A DNA stretch of 64,000 nt from Paenibacillus dauci (GCF_000971985.1 NZ_LAQQ01000005.1:372001-436000); one strand, 5' to 3'. Shown: positions 10,019 through 19,310, counted from the first letter of the stretch. The notes: generated by a model not told the origin, from the sequence alone. Numbers and translations: made by a program.

Positions 10019-10060
10019 GATGAATCCCTCCGTAGTGTAATCGTATTTGTCTCTAAGGTT

Positions 10061-10106
10061 CTGCCCGGTGATCCTCACCCATATGCAAAATGGAATAACC
10101 GGGCAG
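10061..10106 (-). other. Intercistronic stem-loop between permease and GH94 genes
   Basis: Arms CTGCCCGGT and ACCGGGCAG (9 bp) enclose 28 bases and have no T-run. A structure in this place could set different mRNA levels for the two genes. The function is inferred only. Confidence 0.45.
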
Positions 10107-10179
10107 CATCTGTAACTTACACCTTACTGCCATGCAGAAGTAATAACGAACTAACATCTGAAGAGCAGCAGGTTGGTTT

Positions 10180-11004
10180 TTATTTCATACCAGAAATCGT
10201 ATAACCTTCAATAATATGACGCTGTGCAAAAATAAAGATAATCAGAATCGGAATAACCATAAAGGATGCTCCGGCCATTTGAATTGCAAAGTCTCCGCCA
10301 TATTGACCTTTCAGCAAGGACAGACCAACTGACAAAGTATACAGACTCTCGTCATTGGCTACAATCAGTGGCCACAGGAAGCTGTTCCAGCCGCCGATAA
10401 AGGTCAGAATACCCTGTACCGCAAAGATCGGCTTGGCAATTGGAATGACGAGCTGGAAGAAAGTACGAATCTCTCCCGCTCCATCCAGACGTGAAGCTTC
10501 AATCAGATCATTCGGGATCGAAGTCATAAACTGACGGAACAGGAAAATACCAAAGGCGTTAACCATACCCGGCAGTACAATCCCTGCCATTGTATTAGTC
10601 AGATGCATTTCATTCAGGATCAGGTAAACCGGAATCATGGTTACCTGGGAAGGAATCATCATGGTTCCCAGTACCAGATAGTACAACACATTTTTACCGG
10701 GGAAATTGAATTTGGCAAAGGCATAGCCTGCTGCTGCATTCAAAAACAATCCAATAAAAGAGAAAAATACGATAACCAGTGTATTTTTCAGATACTGCAG
10801 GAAGTTCATCTCGGTAAACAGACGGGTAAAGTTACGCATCGTCGGTTCCTGCGGCCAGAAAGAAGGCGTTAGTGATGTAACCTCACTCTCCGGTTTGAAG
10901 GACGACAGAATCATCCATATGAATGGTATACACATCGCTACTGCACCAATAACCAATAGTGCGATAACGACCGTTTTGTAAATGGGTCTCACTTGAATAT
11001 CCAT
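10180..11004 (-). CDS. Sugar ABC transporter permease, MalG type
   Basis: One of two inner-membrane permeases of a CUT1-class carbohydrate ABC importer. It has about 274 residues, six predicted hydrophobic segments, and the EAA loop EASRLDGAGEIRTFFQLVIP that contacts the ATPase. AAAGGAGGT lies just before the ATG chosen here; a GTG 18 bases further upstream would sit on top of that site. It follows the MalF-type permease gene by about 54 bases. No ATP-binding subunit is encoded in the operon, so a shared MsmX-like ATPase from elsewhere is expected. Confidence 0.94.
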   Translation of the reverse strand: MDIQVRPIYKTVVIALLVIGAVAMCIPFIWMILSSFKPESEVTSLTPSFWPQEPTMRNFTRLFTEMNFLQYLKNTLVIVFFSFIGLFLNAAAGYAFAKFNFPGKNVLYYLVLGTMMIPSQVTMIPVYLILNEMHLTNTMAGIVLPGMVNAFGIFLFRQFMTSIPNDLIEASRLDGAGEIRTFFQLVIPIAKPIFAVQGILTFIGGWNSFLWPLIVANDESLYTLSVGLSLLKGQYGGDFAIQMAGASFMVIPILIIFIFAQRHIIEGYTISGMK

Positions 11005-11058
11005 TGCGGAACCTCCTTTCACAGTTCAATCCGGCGTCAGCTCAGGCTGTACGGATCA

Positions 11059-11964
11059 TTAATACTCCACATCGCTGTCTTTTTTGCGTACTTTGAATTG
11101 AATAATCGTTACAACAATGATGATCGCGAACAATACAATCGAACCTGCTGCTGCATAACCGAAGTCACTGCGCTGGAAGCCTGTATTGTAAATAAACAAG
11201 GCCATGGATGTTGTTCCATTCAATGGATCGCCCTTGGTCATAACGAGCGGTTCCTCGAAGAACTGAATCCAGCCAATCAGGGTCGTGATCGAGACGAAGA
11301 AAGTCGCAAATCCAAGCAGCGGTACCGTAATTTTGGTCAGCTGCTGCCAGCGGCTGGCTCCGTCAATCTGTGCTGCTTCATAATACGTACGCGGAATTCC
11401 CTGCAATGCAGCCAGGAAGATGATCATATTCAGACCTATTGCTTTCCATACTGCCATAATAATCAGGGAGAACTTGGCAATCGTCGGACCCTGTAACCAG
11501 CGGACCGGATCAAATCCGAAAAATCCCAGCATCTGATTGATAAGACCGTATTGGGAATTGTACAGATATCCCCAGATAACCGCTACAGCGACGATATTTG
11601 TAATAGAAGGCATGTAGTAAATAACACGGAACGTTTTGAACAGCCAGCTGGTACCCTGGTTAATCAGGATGGCAATCGCCATCGACAGGAGGACAACCAG
11701 AGGTACACCGACCACAACATAGATCAGCGTGTTAAACATTGACTTGCGGAACACCGCATCGCCAAATAGCTGAACAAAGTTGTCTGTACCGTTAAACTTG
11801 ATATTGGACCAGTTAGCCAGTCCGGCCAAGTCCATATTTGTAAAACTGATAAATACGGCGACCAGAATCGGGATAAATGAAAAGATAAATAGAATAATTA
11901 GTGTTGGCGCAATAAACAGATAGGGATATCTGTGCTTGGCCAACGATTGCCAGGCCTTCTGCAT
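11059..11964 (-). CDS. Sugar ABC transporter permease, MalF/UgpA type
   Basis: Partner permease of 301 residues. A cytoplasmic N-terminus (KHRYPYLFIAPTLIILFIFS) leads into six membrane segments, and the EAA loop is EAAQIDGASRWQQLTKITVP. CUT1 permeases of this type pair with a MalG-type protein and import di- and oligosaccharides. It lies between the solute-binding protein gene (42 bases upstream) and the second permease gene. Confidence 0.94.
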   Translation of the reverse strand: MQKAWQSLAKHRYPYLFIAPTLIILFIFSFIPILVAVFISFTNMDLAGLANWSNIKFNGTDNFVQLFGDAVFRKSMFNTLIYVVVGVPLVVLLSMAIAILINQGTSWLFKTFRVIYYMPSITNIVAVAVIWGYLYNSQYGLINQMLGFFGFDPVRWLQGPTIAKFSLIIMAVWKAIGLNMIIFLAALQGIPRTYYEAAQIDGASRWQQLTKITVPLLGFATFFVSITTLIGWIQFFEEPLVMTKGDPLNGTTSMALFIYNTGFQRSDFGYAAAGSIVLFAIIIVVTIIQFKVRKKDSDVEY

Positions 11965-12006
11965 CTCTGTTCCCTCCTTTACGGAAGCATTTTTACTACT
12001 TCATCA

Positions 12007-13254
12007 TTAGTCTTTTAACAATTCATTTGCTTGTGTAGTCAGTTCTTCCATTTGTTTCTGCACATCGGCACCACCGATATTGATCTGCTGCAGCGAATCT
12101 TTGATCAAGCTGCCGATTGCTTCCCAGGACTTGACGAATGGTGAAGTACGGGATGTTTCCATTTGCTCACGGAATGTTTTGATTTGTTCGTTGCTGCTGA
12201 ATGCTTTGTCTTCCCATGCTTTCAATGTAGAAGGCAGATCTTTGGACAATTCATAGTATTTCACCTGGTTGGCAGGATCACTCATAAAGGAAATGAATTT
12301 CACAGCATCATCTTTATTTACAGCACTACTGAATACACTCCAGTTGGAACCGCCGAGTACGGAAGCACTTTTGCCGCCTTCTTCTTTGGCAGGGATCAGT
12401 GCAGTCGACCATTTACCATCGATCTGCGGTGCCGTCTCGTGAATCTGGTTAATCGACCATGGACCACTAAAGAACATAGGAACCATGCCCTGACCAAAAG
12501 CAGGAAGCAGTTGCATATCACTCTGTGTCGGTGCCAGTCCTTCTTTGTAGAAGCTAGTCAAATATTTGACGGCTTCTATATAAGGAGGCTGATTGAACTG
12601 AGCCTGATTATTGCTGATGACTTCACTGCCATTTTCCCAGGCAAATGGAAGCGTAAACGCTGCATCCTGGTTATCAAGCAGAATACCGTAATTACCATTG
12701 CCACGTGCAGCCAATTTGGTCGCAGCGTCTTTCAATTCTGCCCATGTTTTCGGCGGTTCATTATAACCGACTTCCTTGAGCAGGTCGGTACGATAATAGA
12801 GTACGCGTGTCTCCATATACCATGGCACGCTGATCATCTGGTCGTTGAATTTCATCGTTTCTCTTGCACCTTCGAAGAAATTCTCCGGCTTGAGATTCGG
12901 ATACTGCTCCACATATGGAGTCAGATCCATCAGTGCGCCTGCATTGGCGAACTCCGGAATCCAGGTCATCCCCATCTGGATAACATCCGGACCGCTTTTG
13001 GAAGCGACCGCAGTCAGCAGTTTATCATGCGCAGATCCCCATGGAATCTGCTGAACCTGTACATCGATATCGGGATTTGCTTTTTCAAATGCCGCAACCA
13101 TATCCGGCAAAGATCCGCCTTCGCCGCCCATGCCCCATATTTTCAAAATCCGTTTTCCATCCGCTGTGGTCGCTTTATCTTGACCACTACACCCAGCCAG
13201 TACAATCGAGAATACAAGCATACATGCGATCATGGATTTCCATAGTTTAGCCAT
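12007..13254 (-). CDS. Sugar ABC transporter solute-binding lipoprotein (copy 1)
   Basis: Family 1 extracellular solute-binding protein of 415 residues. The signal peptide ends in the lipobox VLAGC (lipidated C22), so it is tethered to the outer face of the membrane. The body has the MalE-like fold pattern (KRILKIWGMGGEGGSLPDMV, YRTDLLKEVGYNEPPKTWAEL, FFSGPWSI). It is strongly similar along its whole length to the upstream gene at 13406-14668 (for example IPWGSAHDKLLTAVASKSGP against IPWGNAHDKLLTAVASQSGP), which points to tandem duplication. The permeases follow directly. Confidence 0.95.
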   Translation of the reverse strand: MAKLWKSMIACMLVFSIVLAGCSGQDKATTADGKRILKIWGMGGEGGSLPDMVAAFEKANPDIDVQVQQIPWGSAHDKLLTAVASKSGPDVIQMGMTWIPEFANAGALMDLTPYVEQYPNLKPENFFEGARETMKFNDQMISVPWYMETRVLYYRTDLLKEVGYNEPPKTWAELKDAATKLAARGNGNYGILLDNQDAAFTLPFAWENGSEVISNNQAQFNQPPYIEAVKYLTSFYKEGLAPTQSDMQLLPAFGQGMVPMFFSGPWSINQIHETAPQIDGKWSTALIPAKEEGGKSASVLGGSNWSVFSSAVNKDDAVKFISFMSDPANQVKYYELSKDLPSTLKAWEDKAFSSNEQIKTFREQMETSRTSPFVKSWEAIGSLIKDSLQQINIGGADVQKQMEELTTQANELLKD

Positions 13255-13405
13255 TTGGCACCTCTTTAGTTTTTTTTGTATAAAAGAGAAGCAAAGACAA
13301 GTCCGGATAACGGATAGGGGACAACGAACAGCGTCTTTGCACGGTAAACCGGTTCATGGTTACGTATTGATTGTAAGTAGATGCATAGAACAACCGCTTT
13401 TGAAT

Positions 13406-14668
13406 TTAGCTGCCGCTTTGCAAGGTAGAATTGGCCTGCTCATTCAATTGATCCAGCTGCGTCTGGATATCGGTTCCGCCAACAACGATCTGATCAAAAG
13501 CATCACTGATCTGTTTGGCCACTGTCTCCCACTCTTTTACAGATGGAATGGAACGGGAAGTATCCATTTGAGTACGGAAAGTCTGAATATTAGGATTATC
13601 TTTGAATACTTTGTTTTCCCATGCTTTGGTAGTGGATGGGAGATCCTGTGTCAGTTCATACCATTTTACCTGTACATCCGGCTCATTCAGATAAGAGATA
13701 AATTTGACAGCATCTTCTGTATTTTTGGCACTGCTGAATACGGACATATTCGATCCGCCGAGTACCGACATGCTTTCTCCGCCTTCTTCTTTGGCAGGAA
13801 TAACAGCTGTGCCCCACTGATCGCTTTTCAGTTCAGGCAGTTCGGTTTTGACCTGGTTTACAGACCAAGGACCACTGATAAACATCGGCAGAATTCCTTC
13901 ACCAAAAGAAGGAATCAGCTGCATATCGCTCTGTGTCGGAGCAATACCTTCTTTGAAGAAGCTGCTTAGATACTGAATCGTTTCTACATAAGGTTTCTGA
14001 TTAAGCAGTGCCTGATTATTGCTGTCGATCACTTCGCTGCCGTTTTCCCAAGCAAATGGAAGTGTAAACAACTGATCTTTGCTGTCCAGCAAAATACCGT
14101 AATTGCCTTTGCCGCGTGCAGTCAGCTTGGTTGCCGCATCTTTGAGCTCAGCCCAGGTTTTGGGTGCTTCGTTGTAGCCAACCTGTTTGAGCAAATCTTT
14201 GCGGTAGAACAATACGCGGGTATCGATGTACCATGGTACGCCGACCAGTTTGTCATTATAAGTCATTTTGGTGCGGGAACCTTCAAAGTAGTTATCCGCT
14301 TTCAGATTCGGATACTTTTCTGTGTAGGAGGACAGATCTTGCAGCGCCCCGGCTTCCGCAAATTCCGGAATCCAGCTCATCCCCATTTGCACTACATCCG
14401 GACCGCTCTGGGAAGCAACGGCTGTCAGCAGTTTGTCATGGGCATTTCCCCAAGGGATCGCCTGTACCTGTACGGTAATGTCAGGGTTTTTGGCTTCAAA
14501 ATCAGGCACCATTTTGGCAAGTGCTGTTCCTTCGGCGCCCATCCCCCATACTTTCAGGATTCGTTTGCCATCCGAAGTAGTTGCTGCTTCATCCTTGCCA
14601 CCGCAGCCTGCCAATACAAAAGAAAAGATCAATACGCATGCCAACAGGGGTTTCCACATTTTTTTCAT
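13406..14668 (-). CDS. Sugar ABC transporter solute-binding lipoprotein (copy 2)
   Basis: A 420-residue paralogue of the next gene. The lipobox VLAGC gives lipidated C22. GAGGTG stands 6 bases before the ATG chosen here and overlaps the lacI stop, so translation is probably coupled to the regulator. The longest frame would add 13 residues without a usable site. Residues around the ligand cleft are largely shared with copy 1, but several loops differ (for example TELPELKSDQWGTAVIPAKE against ETAPQIDGKWSTALIPAKE). The two may bind related but not identical sugars and share one permease pair. Confidence 0.94.
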   Translation of the reverse strand: MKKMWKPLLACVLIFSFVLAGCGGKDEAATTSDGKRILKVWGMGAEGTALAKMVPDFEAKNPDITVQVQAIPWGNAHDKLLTAVASQSGPDVVQMGMSWIPEFAEAGALQDLSSYTEKYPNLKADNYFEGSRTKMTYNDKLVGVPWYIDTRVLFYRKDLLKQVGYNEAPKTWAELKDAATKLTARGKGNYGILLDSKDQLFTLPFAWENGSEVIDSNNQALLNQKPYVETIQYLSSFFKEGIAPTQSDMQLIPSFGEGILPMFISGPWSVNQVKTELPELKSDQWGTAVIPAKEEGGESMSVLGGSNMSVFSSAKNTEDAVKFISYLNEPDVQVKWYELTQDLPSTTKAWENKVFKDNPNIQTFRTQMDTSRSIPSVKEWETVAKQISDAFDQIVVGGTDIQTQLDQLNEQANSTLQSGS

Positions 14669-14678
14669 CAAGCACACC

Positions 14679-15677
14679 TCATTTTTGATTTGTTCTGACT
14701 GTTCCACGAATAACGAGTTCAGTGTCTAGTGTATAATGCTGCGCTACCGACTCACCTTTGAGAATCTGGAAAATCAGGTGAACCGCCAGTGCGCCTACTT
14801 CATAATCCGGCTGTCTTACCGTGGTCAGCGCGGGGTTCAAAAATCGTGCCTGAACAATATCGTCAAATCCAACAACCGAGATATCTTCCGGCACTCGCAG
14901 ACCTGCTTCATAGAGTGCCGTAATTCCACCCAGCGCCATCTCATCATTGGCAAAAAATACAGCCTCCGGCAGATTGCCTTGCGCCAGCATTAGCTTGACC
15001 GCGCGATATCCGCCTTCTTCCGTAAAGTTGCCGACCAGGTTCCAGCGCGGTTCAATCGTCAATCCATGCTGATTCATCGCCCGCACAAATCCGTTATAGC
15101 GATCATTATTGTGCTTGCTGCTGGCAGGCCCGGATACAAAGGCAATCTGGCGATGTCCCGACTCAATCAGATAGTTGGTTGCCAGCGTACCGCCTTTCTC
15201 ATGATCTGCCTCTACATAACAGACACTCTCATGTTCCAGCCGCCTGTCCAGCATAACGATCGGAAAGCCTTCACGTGCAGAATCCAGAATCGTACGATCG
15301 GGAATATTATGAGCGAGGATAATCGCTCCATCTACACGCTTTTCTTTAATGAATTTGACGGCTGTGGATGAATCGCCTCCGATCGAACTGCAGGCAATCA
15401 GATCATAGCCATTATTCAGGCTGACTTCCTGCACGCCCTTGATCAGGCTGGAATAATACGGACCTGACAGGTCGCTGAGCAGCAGGGCAATCGTGTTTGT
15501 CTTGGAACGCTTCAGATCAGATGCAATTCCATTTTTTTGATAATTCAGCTGCTTGGCAGCTTCGATGACCTTGTTGCGGGTTTTGCTGCTGACTCTGCCA
15601 ATACCATTTAGTGCATACGATGCAGTCGATACTGCAACGCCTGCCAACGCAGCTACGTCTTTGATCGTTGCTCCCAT
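14679..15677 (-). CDS. LacI family transcriptional regulator
   Basis: A 332-residue repressor with an N-terminal helix-turn-helix (IKDVAALAGVAVSTASYALNG, residues 5-25), a hinge helix region and a periplasmic-binding-protein-like sensor domain (ISVVGFDDIVQARFLNPALT). It is the first gene of the operon encoding two binding proteins, two permeases and the GH94 enzyme, and it probably controls them in response to the imported sugar. AGAGGTGAGC precedes the ATG. Palindromes of LacI type lie 27 and 220 bases upstream of the start. Confidence 0.95.
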   Translation of the reverse strand: MGATIKDVAALAGVAVSTASYALNGIGRVSSKTRNKVIEAAKQLNYQKNGIASDLKRSKTNTIALLLSDLSGPYYSSLIKGVQEVSLNNGYDLIACSSIGGDSSTAVKFIKEKRVDGAIILAHNIPDRTILDSAREGFPIVMLDRRLEHESVCYVEADHEKGGTLATNYLIESGHRQIAFVSGPASSKHNNDRYNGFVRAMNQHGLTIEPRWNLVGNFTEEGGYRAVKLMLAQGNLPEAVFFANDEMALGGITALYEAGLRVPEDISVVGFDDIVQARFLNPALTTVRQPDYEVGALAVHLIFQILKGESVAQHYTLDTELVIRGTVRTNQK

Positions 15678-15703
15678 CTGCTCACCTCTGTAGTTTTGCG
15701 AAA

Positions 15704-15721
15704 TATCGAAACGTTTCGATA
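15704..15721. promoter_or_regulatory. LacI-type operator O1
   Basis: TATCGAAACGTTTCGATA is a perfect 18-bp palindrome with the central CG typical of LacI-family sites, 27 bases before the regulator's ATG. It is probably the autoregulatory site. Confidence 0.65.
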
Positions 15722-15896
15722 AAAGAGCGAAAACTATTCATTTTTTGAAAATAAAAATCCATGATACCTTACACGATTGCATTGATATCATTTGATTTTT
15801 CGATAAAAAATCGCTTAAAATCGAATTTTAAAGCCGAAATTCAATAATTTTACATTTTTAAAATGGATTGTCTGTTTAAGAGTTATTTACACTCTT

Positions 15897-15916
15897 TTGT
15901 CGAAACGTTTCTACAA
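15897..15916. promoter_or_regulatory. LacI-type operator O2
   Basis: TTGTCGAAACGTTTCTACAA is a 20-bp palindrome with one mismatched pair. It shares the core GAAACGTTTC with O1. The centres are about 194 bases apart, which would allow looping. Confidence 0.6.
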
Positions 15917-15933
15917 CGCTATTATATATCTGC

Positions 15934-15949
15934 TTGTAAACGATTTCAA
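15934..15949. promoter_or_regulatory. cre site (CcpA)
   Basis: TTGTAAACGATTTCAA fits the cre consensus WTGNAANCGNWNNCW at every fixed position. Catabolite repression of the sugar operon is the likely role; it could also be a third site for the local LacI protein. Confidence 0.55.
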
Positions 15950-16024
15950 CCACTTTTAAAATTTTTTTGTTATTTTGTCGAATCGTTATTTTCGGTAACG
16001 CCTTTGATAGCGCGTTCCGGATGC

Positions 16025-16327
16025 TTATTCCAGCTGAAAATGTTCAATCTGTTCCTGTAGCCCTTCCGCTTTTAATATACGCACTTGTTCTCTTCCAAGC
16101 AGGTCAAAATGCGGATATTTCTCGCGATAATGAATATAAGCAGGATTAAGACCATAGGAGCGACACCATTTTTCCAATTTGCCAAGATCTGCACATCCTA
16201 CTTTGGTAACGGTCTTTATGCCGGGAAAGCGCTCATCCAGCCAGTAATGAGTCAAAAAAGCGATTTCTCCAGCTTCTACGCTGCGTTTCCACTGTATTAA
16301 TTGTTTTCTGTTAATTCCAAATGCCAT
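16025..16327 (-). CDS. Small conserved protein resembling B. subtilis YneQ
   Basis: A 100-residue protein starting MAFGINRKQLIQWKRSV with the strongly patterned core IAFLTHYWLDERFPGIKTVTKVG and YIHYREKYPHFDL. From memory this resembles the uncharacterised YneQ family of Bacillales, which is of about this size. AAAGGTG lies 8 bases before the chosen ATG; a longer frame of 109 residues has no better site. The function is unknown and there is no operon partner. Confidence 0.75.
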   Translation of the reverse strand: MAFGINRKQLIQWKRSVEAGEIAFLTHYWLDERFPGIKTVTKVGCADLGKLEKWCRSYGLNPAYIHYREKYPHFDLLGREQVRILKAEGLQEQIEHFQLE

Positions 16328-16526
16328 CTGTTCGCACCTTTCCGACGTTGCCAAACCTTGAAAAAGGACCAGCCGCTGTATAAAATACAGAGCTGCTCCC
16401 TTTTATGATGCTGTCATGTGACTGACCCAGTTTGTAAGTAATCGTCTGCTCATGGTTGATTGCTGTGATGATAGTACGGTTCCAACTCATTCCTATACGT
16501 TTACGTTATTATAATTATTGCCCAGC

Positions 16527-16781
16527 TTAGCGGACAATATCGGAATCATCTTCCGATTCGCCTTCCGGAAAAGCATTCTGGCTGGATGAAGAACGTTTGA
16601 TATGCTCGCCGTCCTTCTCCTCCTGCTGTTCCAGCTTTATATCTTCAATGGGCAGGGAATCTACCGTTTGTTCCGATTTGAATCGATCAAACAGGCTTTC
16701 GTTTTCCGTCGGATACTGCTCGGGATTATCCCGTTTGCCTGCCTGTTCCTGTACCTTATCATTTTTGCGCGGTTCTGTCAT
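16527..16781 (-). CDS. Small hydrophilic, probably disordered protein
   Basis: An 84-residue highly charged protein (MTEPRKNDKVQEQAGKRDNP through GESEDDSDIVR) with no hydrophobic core, membrane segment or cysteine. AAAGGAG stands 9 bases before this ATG. Frames starting further upstream contain unrelated N-terminal sequence and no site. Low complexity and charge suggest an intrinsically disordered protein. I do not recognise a family. Confidence 0.5.
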   Translation of the reverse strand: MTEPRKNDKVQEQAGKRDNPEQYPTENESLFDRFKSEQTVDSLPIEDIKLEQQEEKDGEHIKRSSSSQNAFPEGESEDDSDIVR

Positions 16782-16999
16782 ATTCTCCATCTCCTTTGCG
16801 GATTCGGTTTGCTGTGAAGTACCGGCGTAACCGGTGAACCGTATTACTGTAATTTTACCTCTGTGAGCCAAATTGAAACAGGAACTTGTATTCAATTCTC
16901 ATTCATGCAGCAGACTGATAAGTCTGGATCAATATATGTAACTCTCTGATCTCCCACTATTCATACATTCTATATTCTGTACAACTGCTTTTGATACAA

Positions 17000-17038
17000 A
17001 AAAATGAAGTCACCCATAGTACAGATGACTTCATTTTT
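17000..17038. terminator. Bidirectional terminator
   Basis: Stem AAAAATGAAGTCA/TGACTTCATTTTT has a 13-base loop and A/T runs on both sides. It lies downstream of the 6-phosphogluconolactonase gene on the minus strand. The rest of 16782-17170 shows no gene. Confidence 0.75.
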
Positions 17039-17170
17039 CATTTACTTGTAATTCGGTTACCTAGTTAATTTACACGTATGAGAATATTCATCTGCTCAGG
17101 TGTAGTTTATATGCTTCATGCAGACGTCCATCTTATAATCCGTATGATCGAATGAATACCTGGACTTGTT

Positions 17171-18259
17171 TTAGAAATAAGCGCCCCAGACGCAGACAGG
17201 CTTGGATACTTCGACACTTTTACCCGTGTATGTCAGCTGGCCTGTAGTCTGATCGATACTGAATACCACGATGTTATTACCATCACGATTGGCTGCCAGC
17301 AGATACTTGCCGCCTGGCAGAATAGAGAAGTGTCTTGGATGTCCGCCTTCTGTCGATACATGCTGTACCAGTGTAAGCGCGCCTGTAGAAGCATCCACTT
17401 CATACTGCACGATACTGTCATGCCCACGGTTGGAACCGTACAGATACTTTCCGTCTTCCGAGATAGCAATCTCCGCACAGCCATTGAAGCCTTCAAATCC
17501 TTCTGGGAGCGTAGAAATAGTCTGGACTTCGTTCAGAGTACCTGTAGTTGCTTCATATTGATAAGAAGTAACAGTAGAATTCAGTTCATTGATTACAAAG
17601 GCGTACTGACCATTCGGATGGAATACCAGATGACGAGGACCTGCACCCGGTGTAGATGCCGTATCTACCGTGAATTCCAGCTCATTGGAATCTGCTTTGA
17701 GCGCATATGTACGCACGCGATCCAATCCCAGATCCTGTACAATCAGATATTTACCAGCTGGATCAAAAAATGTGGAGTGTGGATGCGGACGATCCTGATT
17801 CTGAGGATCAACACTGTGTCCTTCATGCTGATGTACATCCAGCAGTTCACCGACGCTTCCATCCTGCTCCAGAGCGATCAGACCGACCATGCCGCCATGG
17901 TAGCTCACCATAGTCAGATAACGACTGTCTTCCGAGCGCTGGATATGACATGGTGGACCATCGATAGTATTCACACGATTCAGCAGTTCAATCTTGCCCT
18001 GCTCCGGTTGAATAACAAAAGAAGCGGCTTCGCCTCCCTTACCTTTTGGACCTGTCTCGGATGCTGTTTCTCCAAGTGCATACAGGCGTTTGGCTTTGGC
18101 ATCTACATTCAAAAATGTAGGATTTTGAAGTCCAGTAAAGGAATCGGTTGGTGTTAATTCACCAGTCTCTTCATTAAAAGCATATACGTATACACCCGGA
18201 TTGGCTGCTTCTGCATAAGAACCTGCAAATACCAGCAGGCGTTGATTTTGATGTTCCAT
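17171..18259 (-). CDS. pgl: 6-phosphogluconolactonase, beta-propeller type
   Basis: Lactonase of the seven-bladed beta-propeller family (YkgB type in Bacillus), which hydrolyses 6-phosphogluconolactone in the oxidative pentose phosphate pathway. The 362 residues show repeated blade motifs (RPHPHSTFFDPAGKYLIVQDLGLDRV, GAGPRHLVFHPNGQYAFVINE, GHPRHFSILPGGKYLLAANRD), each with the PxH/GxxPRH pattern of the family. The start is the ATG after GGAGGAG; a longer frame includes that site itself. The gene stands alone. Confidence 0.9.
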   Translation of the reverse strand: MEHQNQRLLVFAGSYAEAANPGVYVYAFNEETGELTPTDSFTGLQNPTFLNVDAKAKRLYALGETASETGPKGKGGEAASFVIQPEQGKIELLNRVNTIDGPPCHIQRSEDSRYLTMVSYHGGMVGLIALEQDGSVGELLDVHQHEGHSVDPQNQDRPHPHSTFFDPAGKYLIVQDLGLDRVRTYALKADSNELEFTVDTASTPGAGPRHLVFHPNGQYAFVINELNSTVTSYQYEATTGTLNEVQTISTLPEGFEGFNGCAEIAISEDGKYLYGSNRGHDSIVQYEVDASTGALTLVQHVSTEGGHPRHFSILPGGKYLLAANRDGNNIVVFSIDQTTGQLTYTGKSVEVSKPVCVWGAYF

Positions 18260-18512
18260 CGTTTGTCTCCTCCAGTTCATGTTACATAATATAGTGCCTG
18301 AATCGCAGGACAGCGCTGAATTTCACCAACACCTGTCCAACCTGTAAACAGGCAATAGATCCAGCACCCTCTTATATAACTTATACCCTACGTCCATAAA
18401 AATCAAAAAAATCTGATTCTCTATTCAGATTTGAAGGCTTCGGGTAATACATAGGTAATGTCAGTTTTGTCTCTTTCTAGTCAGTCTATGACCGAGAATG
18501 GAGTGATTTTTT

Positions 18513-19178
18513 ATGTTCAAACGTAAATGGCTGCTTGGACTGGTAAGCACTCTGCTGCTCGCTTCACCAGTATCTGCTTTTGCTTTTGACGATCTGGATC
18601 ACACTACAGGACGAGAGGAGATCAATTATTTGCAAAATCATAATATTCTCAGCGGAATAACCGATACCGAATTCCAGCCGGACGCTGCACTGACTACTGC
18701 ACAAGGAGTCGCTGCGCTGGTTAAAGGACTCCATCTTAATATTGATAATATGCGCTTCATCAAAGCACCCAAAGCCAGTGATTATTACACTTCTGTAGAC
18801 GATCAGGCCTGGTATAGCACAGATATGATGATTGCTCATCTGAATGGACTGCAACTGAATGCAGACGTGGATGCCTCTTCCGTCATGACACGCGGTCAGT
18901 TTGCTACTTTACTCTGGCAGGGTGTAGAACAGGTAGATCCGGATATTCATGAATCCGGAGGCAGCACCGGTGCTCTAACTGATCAATCGATAACTATCCA
19001 TGATGCGAACGCTCTTCCTTCTTCCGAACAACAAATTTTGGAGCAGGTTATCGATAGCGGGATTGCTTCGCTGGATGAAAAGAATAATTTCCGGCCCAGT
19101 GAACCCATTACACGTGCCGAAGCAGCAGTAATGCTGTACAACGCTTTGGAACTAACCGGACAAGCTGAAGAATCATAA
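18513..19178 (+). CDS. Secreted S-layer-homology (SLH) domain protein
   Basis: 221 residues with a signal peptide (MFKRKWLLGLVSTLLLASPVS, cleavage near AFA). The mature part is essentially SLH repeats: FDDLDHTTGREEINYLQNH with GITDTEFQPDAALTTAQGVAALV; AWYSTDMMIAHLNGL with SSVMTRGQFATLLWQ; and a third, NNFRPSEPITRAEAAVMLYNAL. SLH modules bind pyruvylated cell-wall polymers. No other domain is attached, so it may be a wall-bound accessory protein. GGAGTG stands 9 bases before the ATG. A hairpin terminator follows. Confidence 0.88.
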   Translation: MFKRKWLLGLVSTLLLASPVSAFAFDDLDHTTGREEINYLQNHNILSGITDTEFQPDAALTTAQGVAALVKGLHLNIDNMRFIKAPKASDYYTSVDDQAWYSTDMMIAHLNGLQLNADVDASSVMTRGQFATLLWQGVEQVDPDIHESGGSTGALTDQSITIHDANALPSSEQQILEQVIDSGIASLDEKNNFRPSEPITRAEAAVMLYNALELTGQAEES

Positions 19179-19209
19179 ATCAAGATACAGCCTGTTATAT
19201 TTCAAAAAT

Positions 19210-19254
19210 AAAACGTCCGGATCCTCTTAAATAAAAGGGATTCGGACGTTTTGT
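19210..19254 (+). terminator. Terminator of the SLH protein gene
   Basis: The 15-bp stem AAAACGTCCGGATCC/GGATTCGGACGTTTT includes one G-U pair. It lies shortly after the stop and is bidirectional between two convergent genes. Confidence 0.8.
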
Positions 19255-19310
19255 GAATAATGTAGCGTTACAGCACCCATCGAGGCAACAGGAACGGCAT
19301 GTATATACGG

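Larger units (their letters stand above)
15678..16024. other. Control region upstream of the lacI-sugar operon
   Basis: About 350 very AT-rich bases without a gene. They carry a perfect 18-bp palindrome, a 20-bp near-palindrome sharing its core CGAAACGTTTC, and a full cre match. I could not fix a single convincing sigma-A promoter. Confidence 0.6.

Noticed and set aside
12007-14668. Nucleotide direct repeat from the two binding-protein genes
   Set aside because: The similarity is at protein level and diverged in DNA. It is an old gene duplication, not a recent repeat or mobile element.
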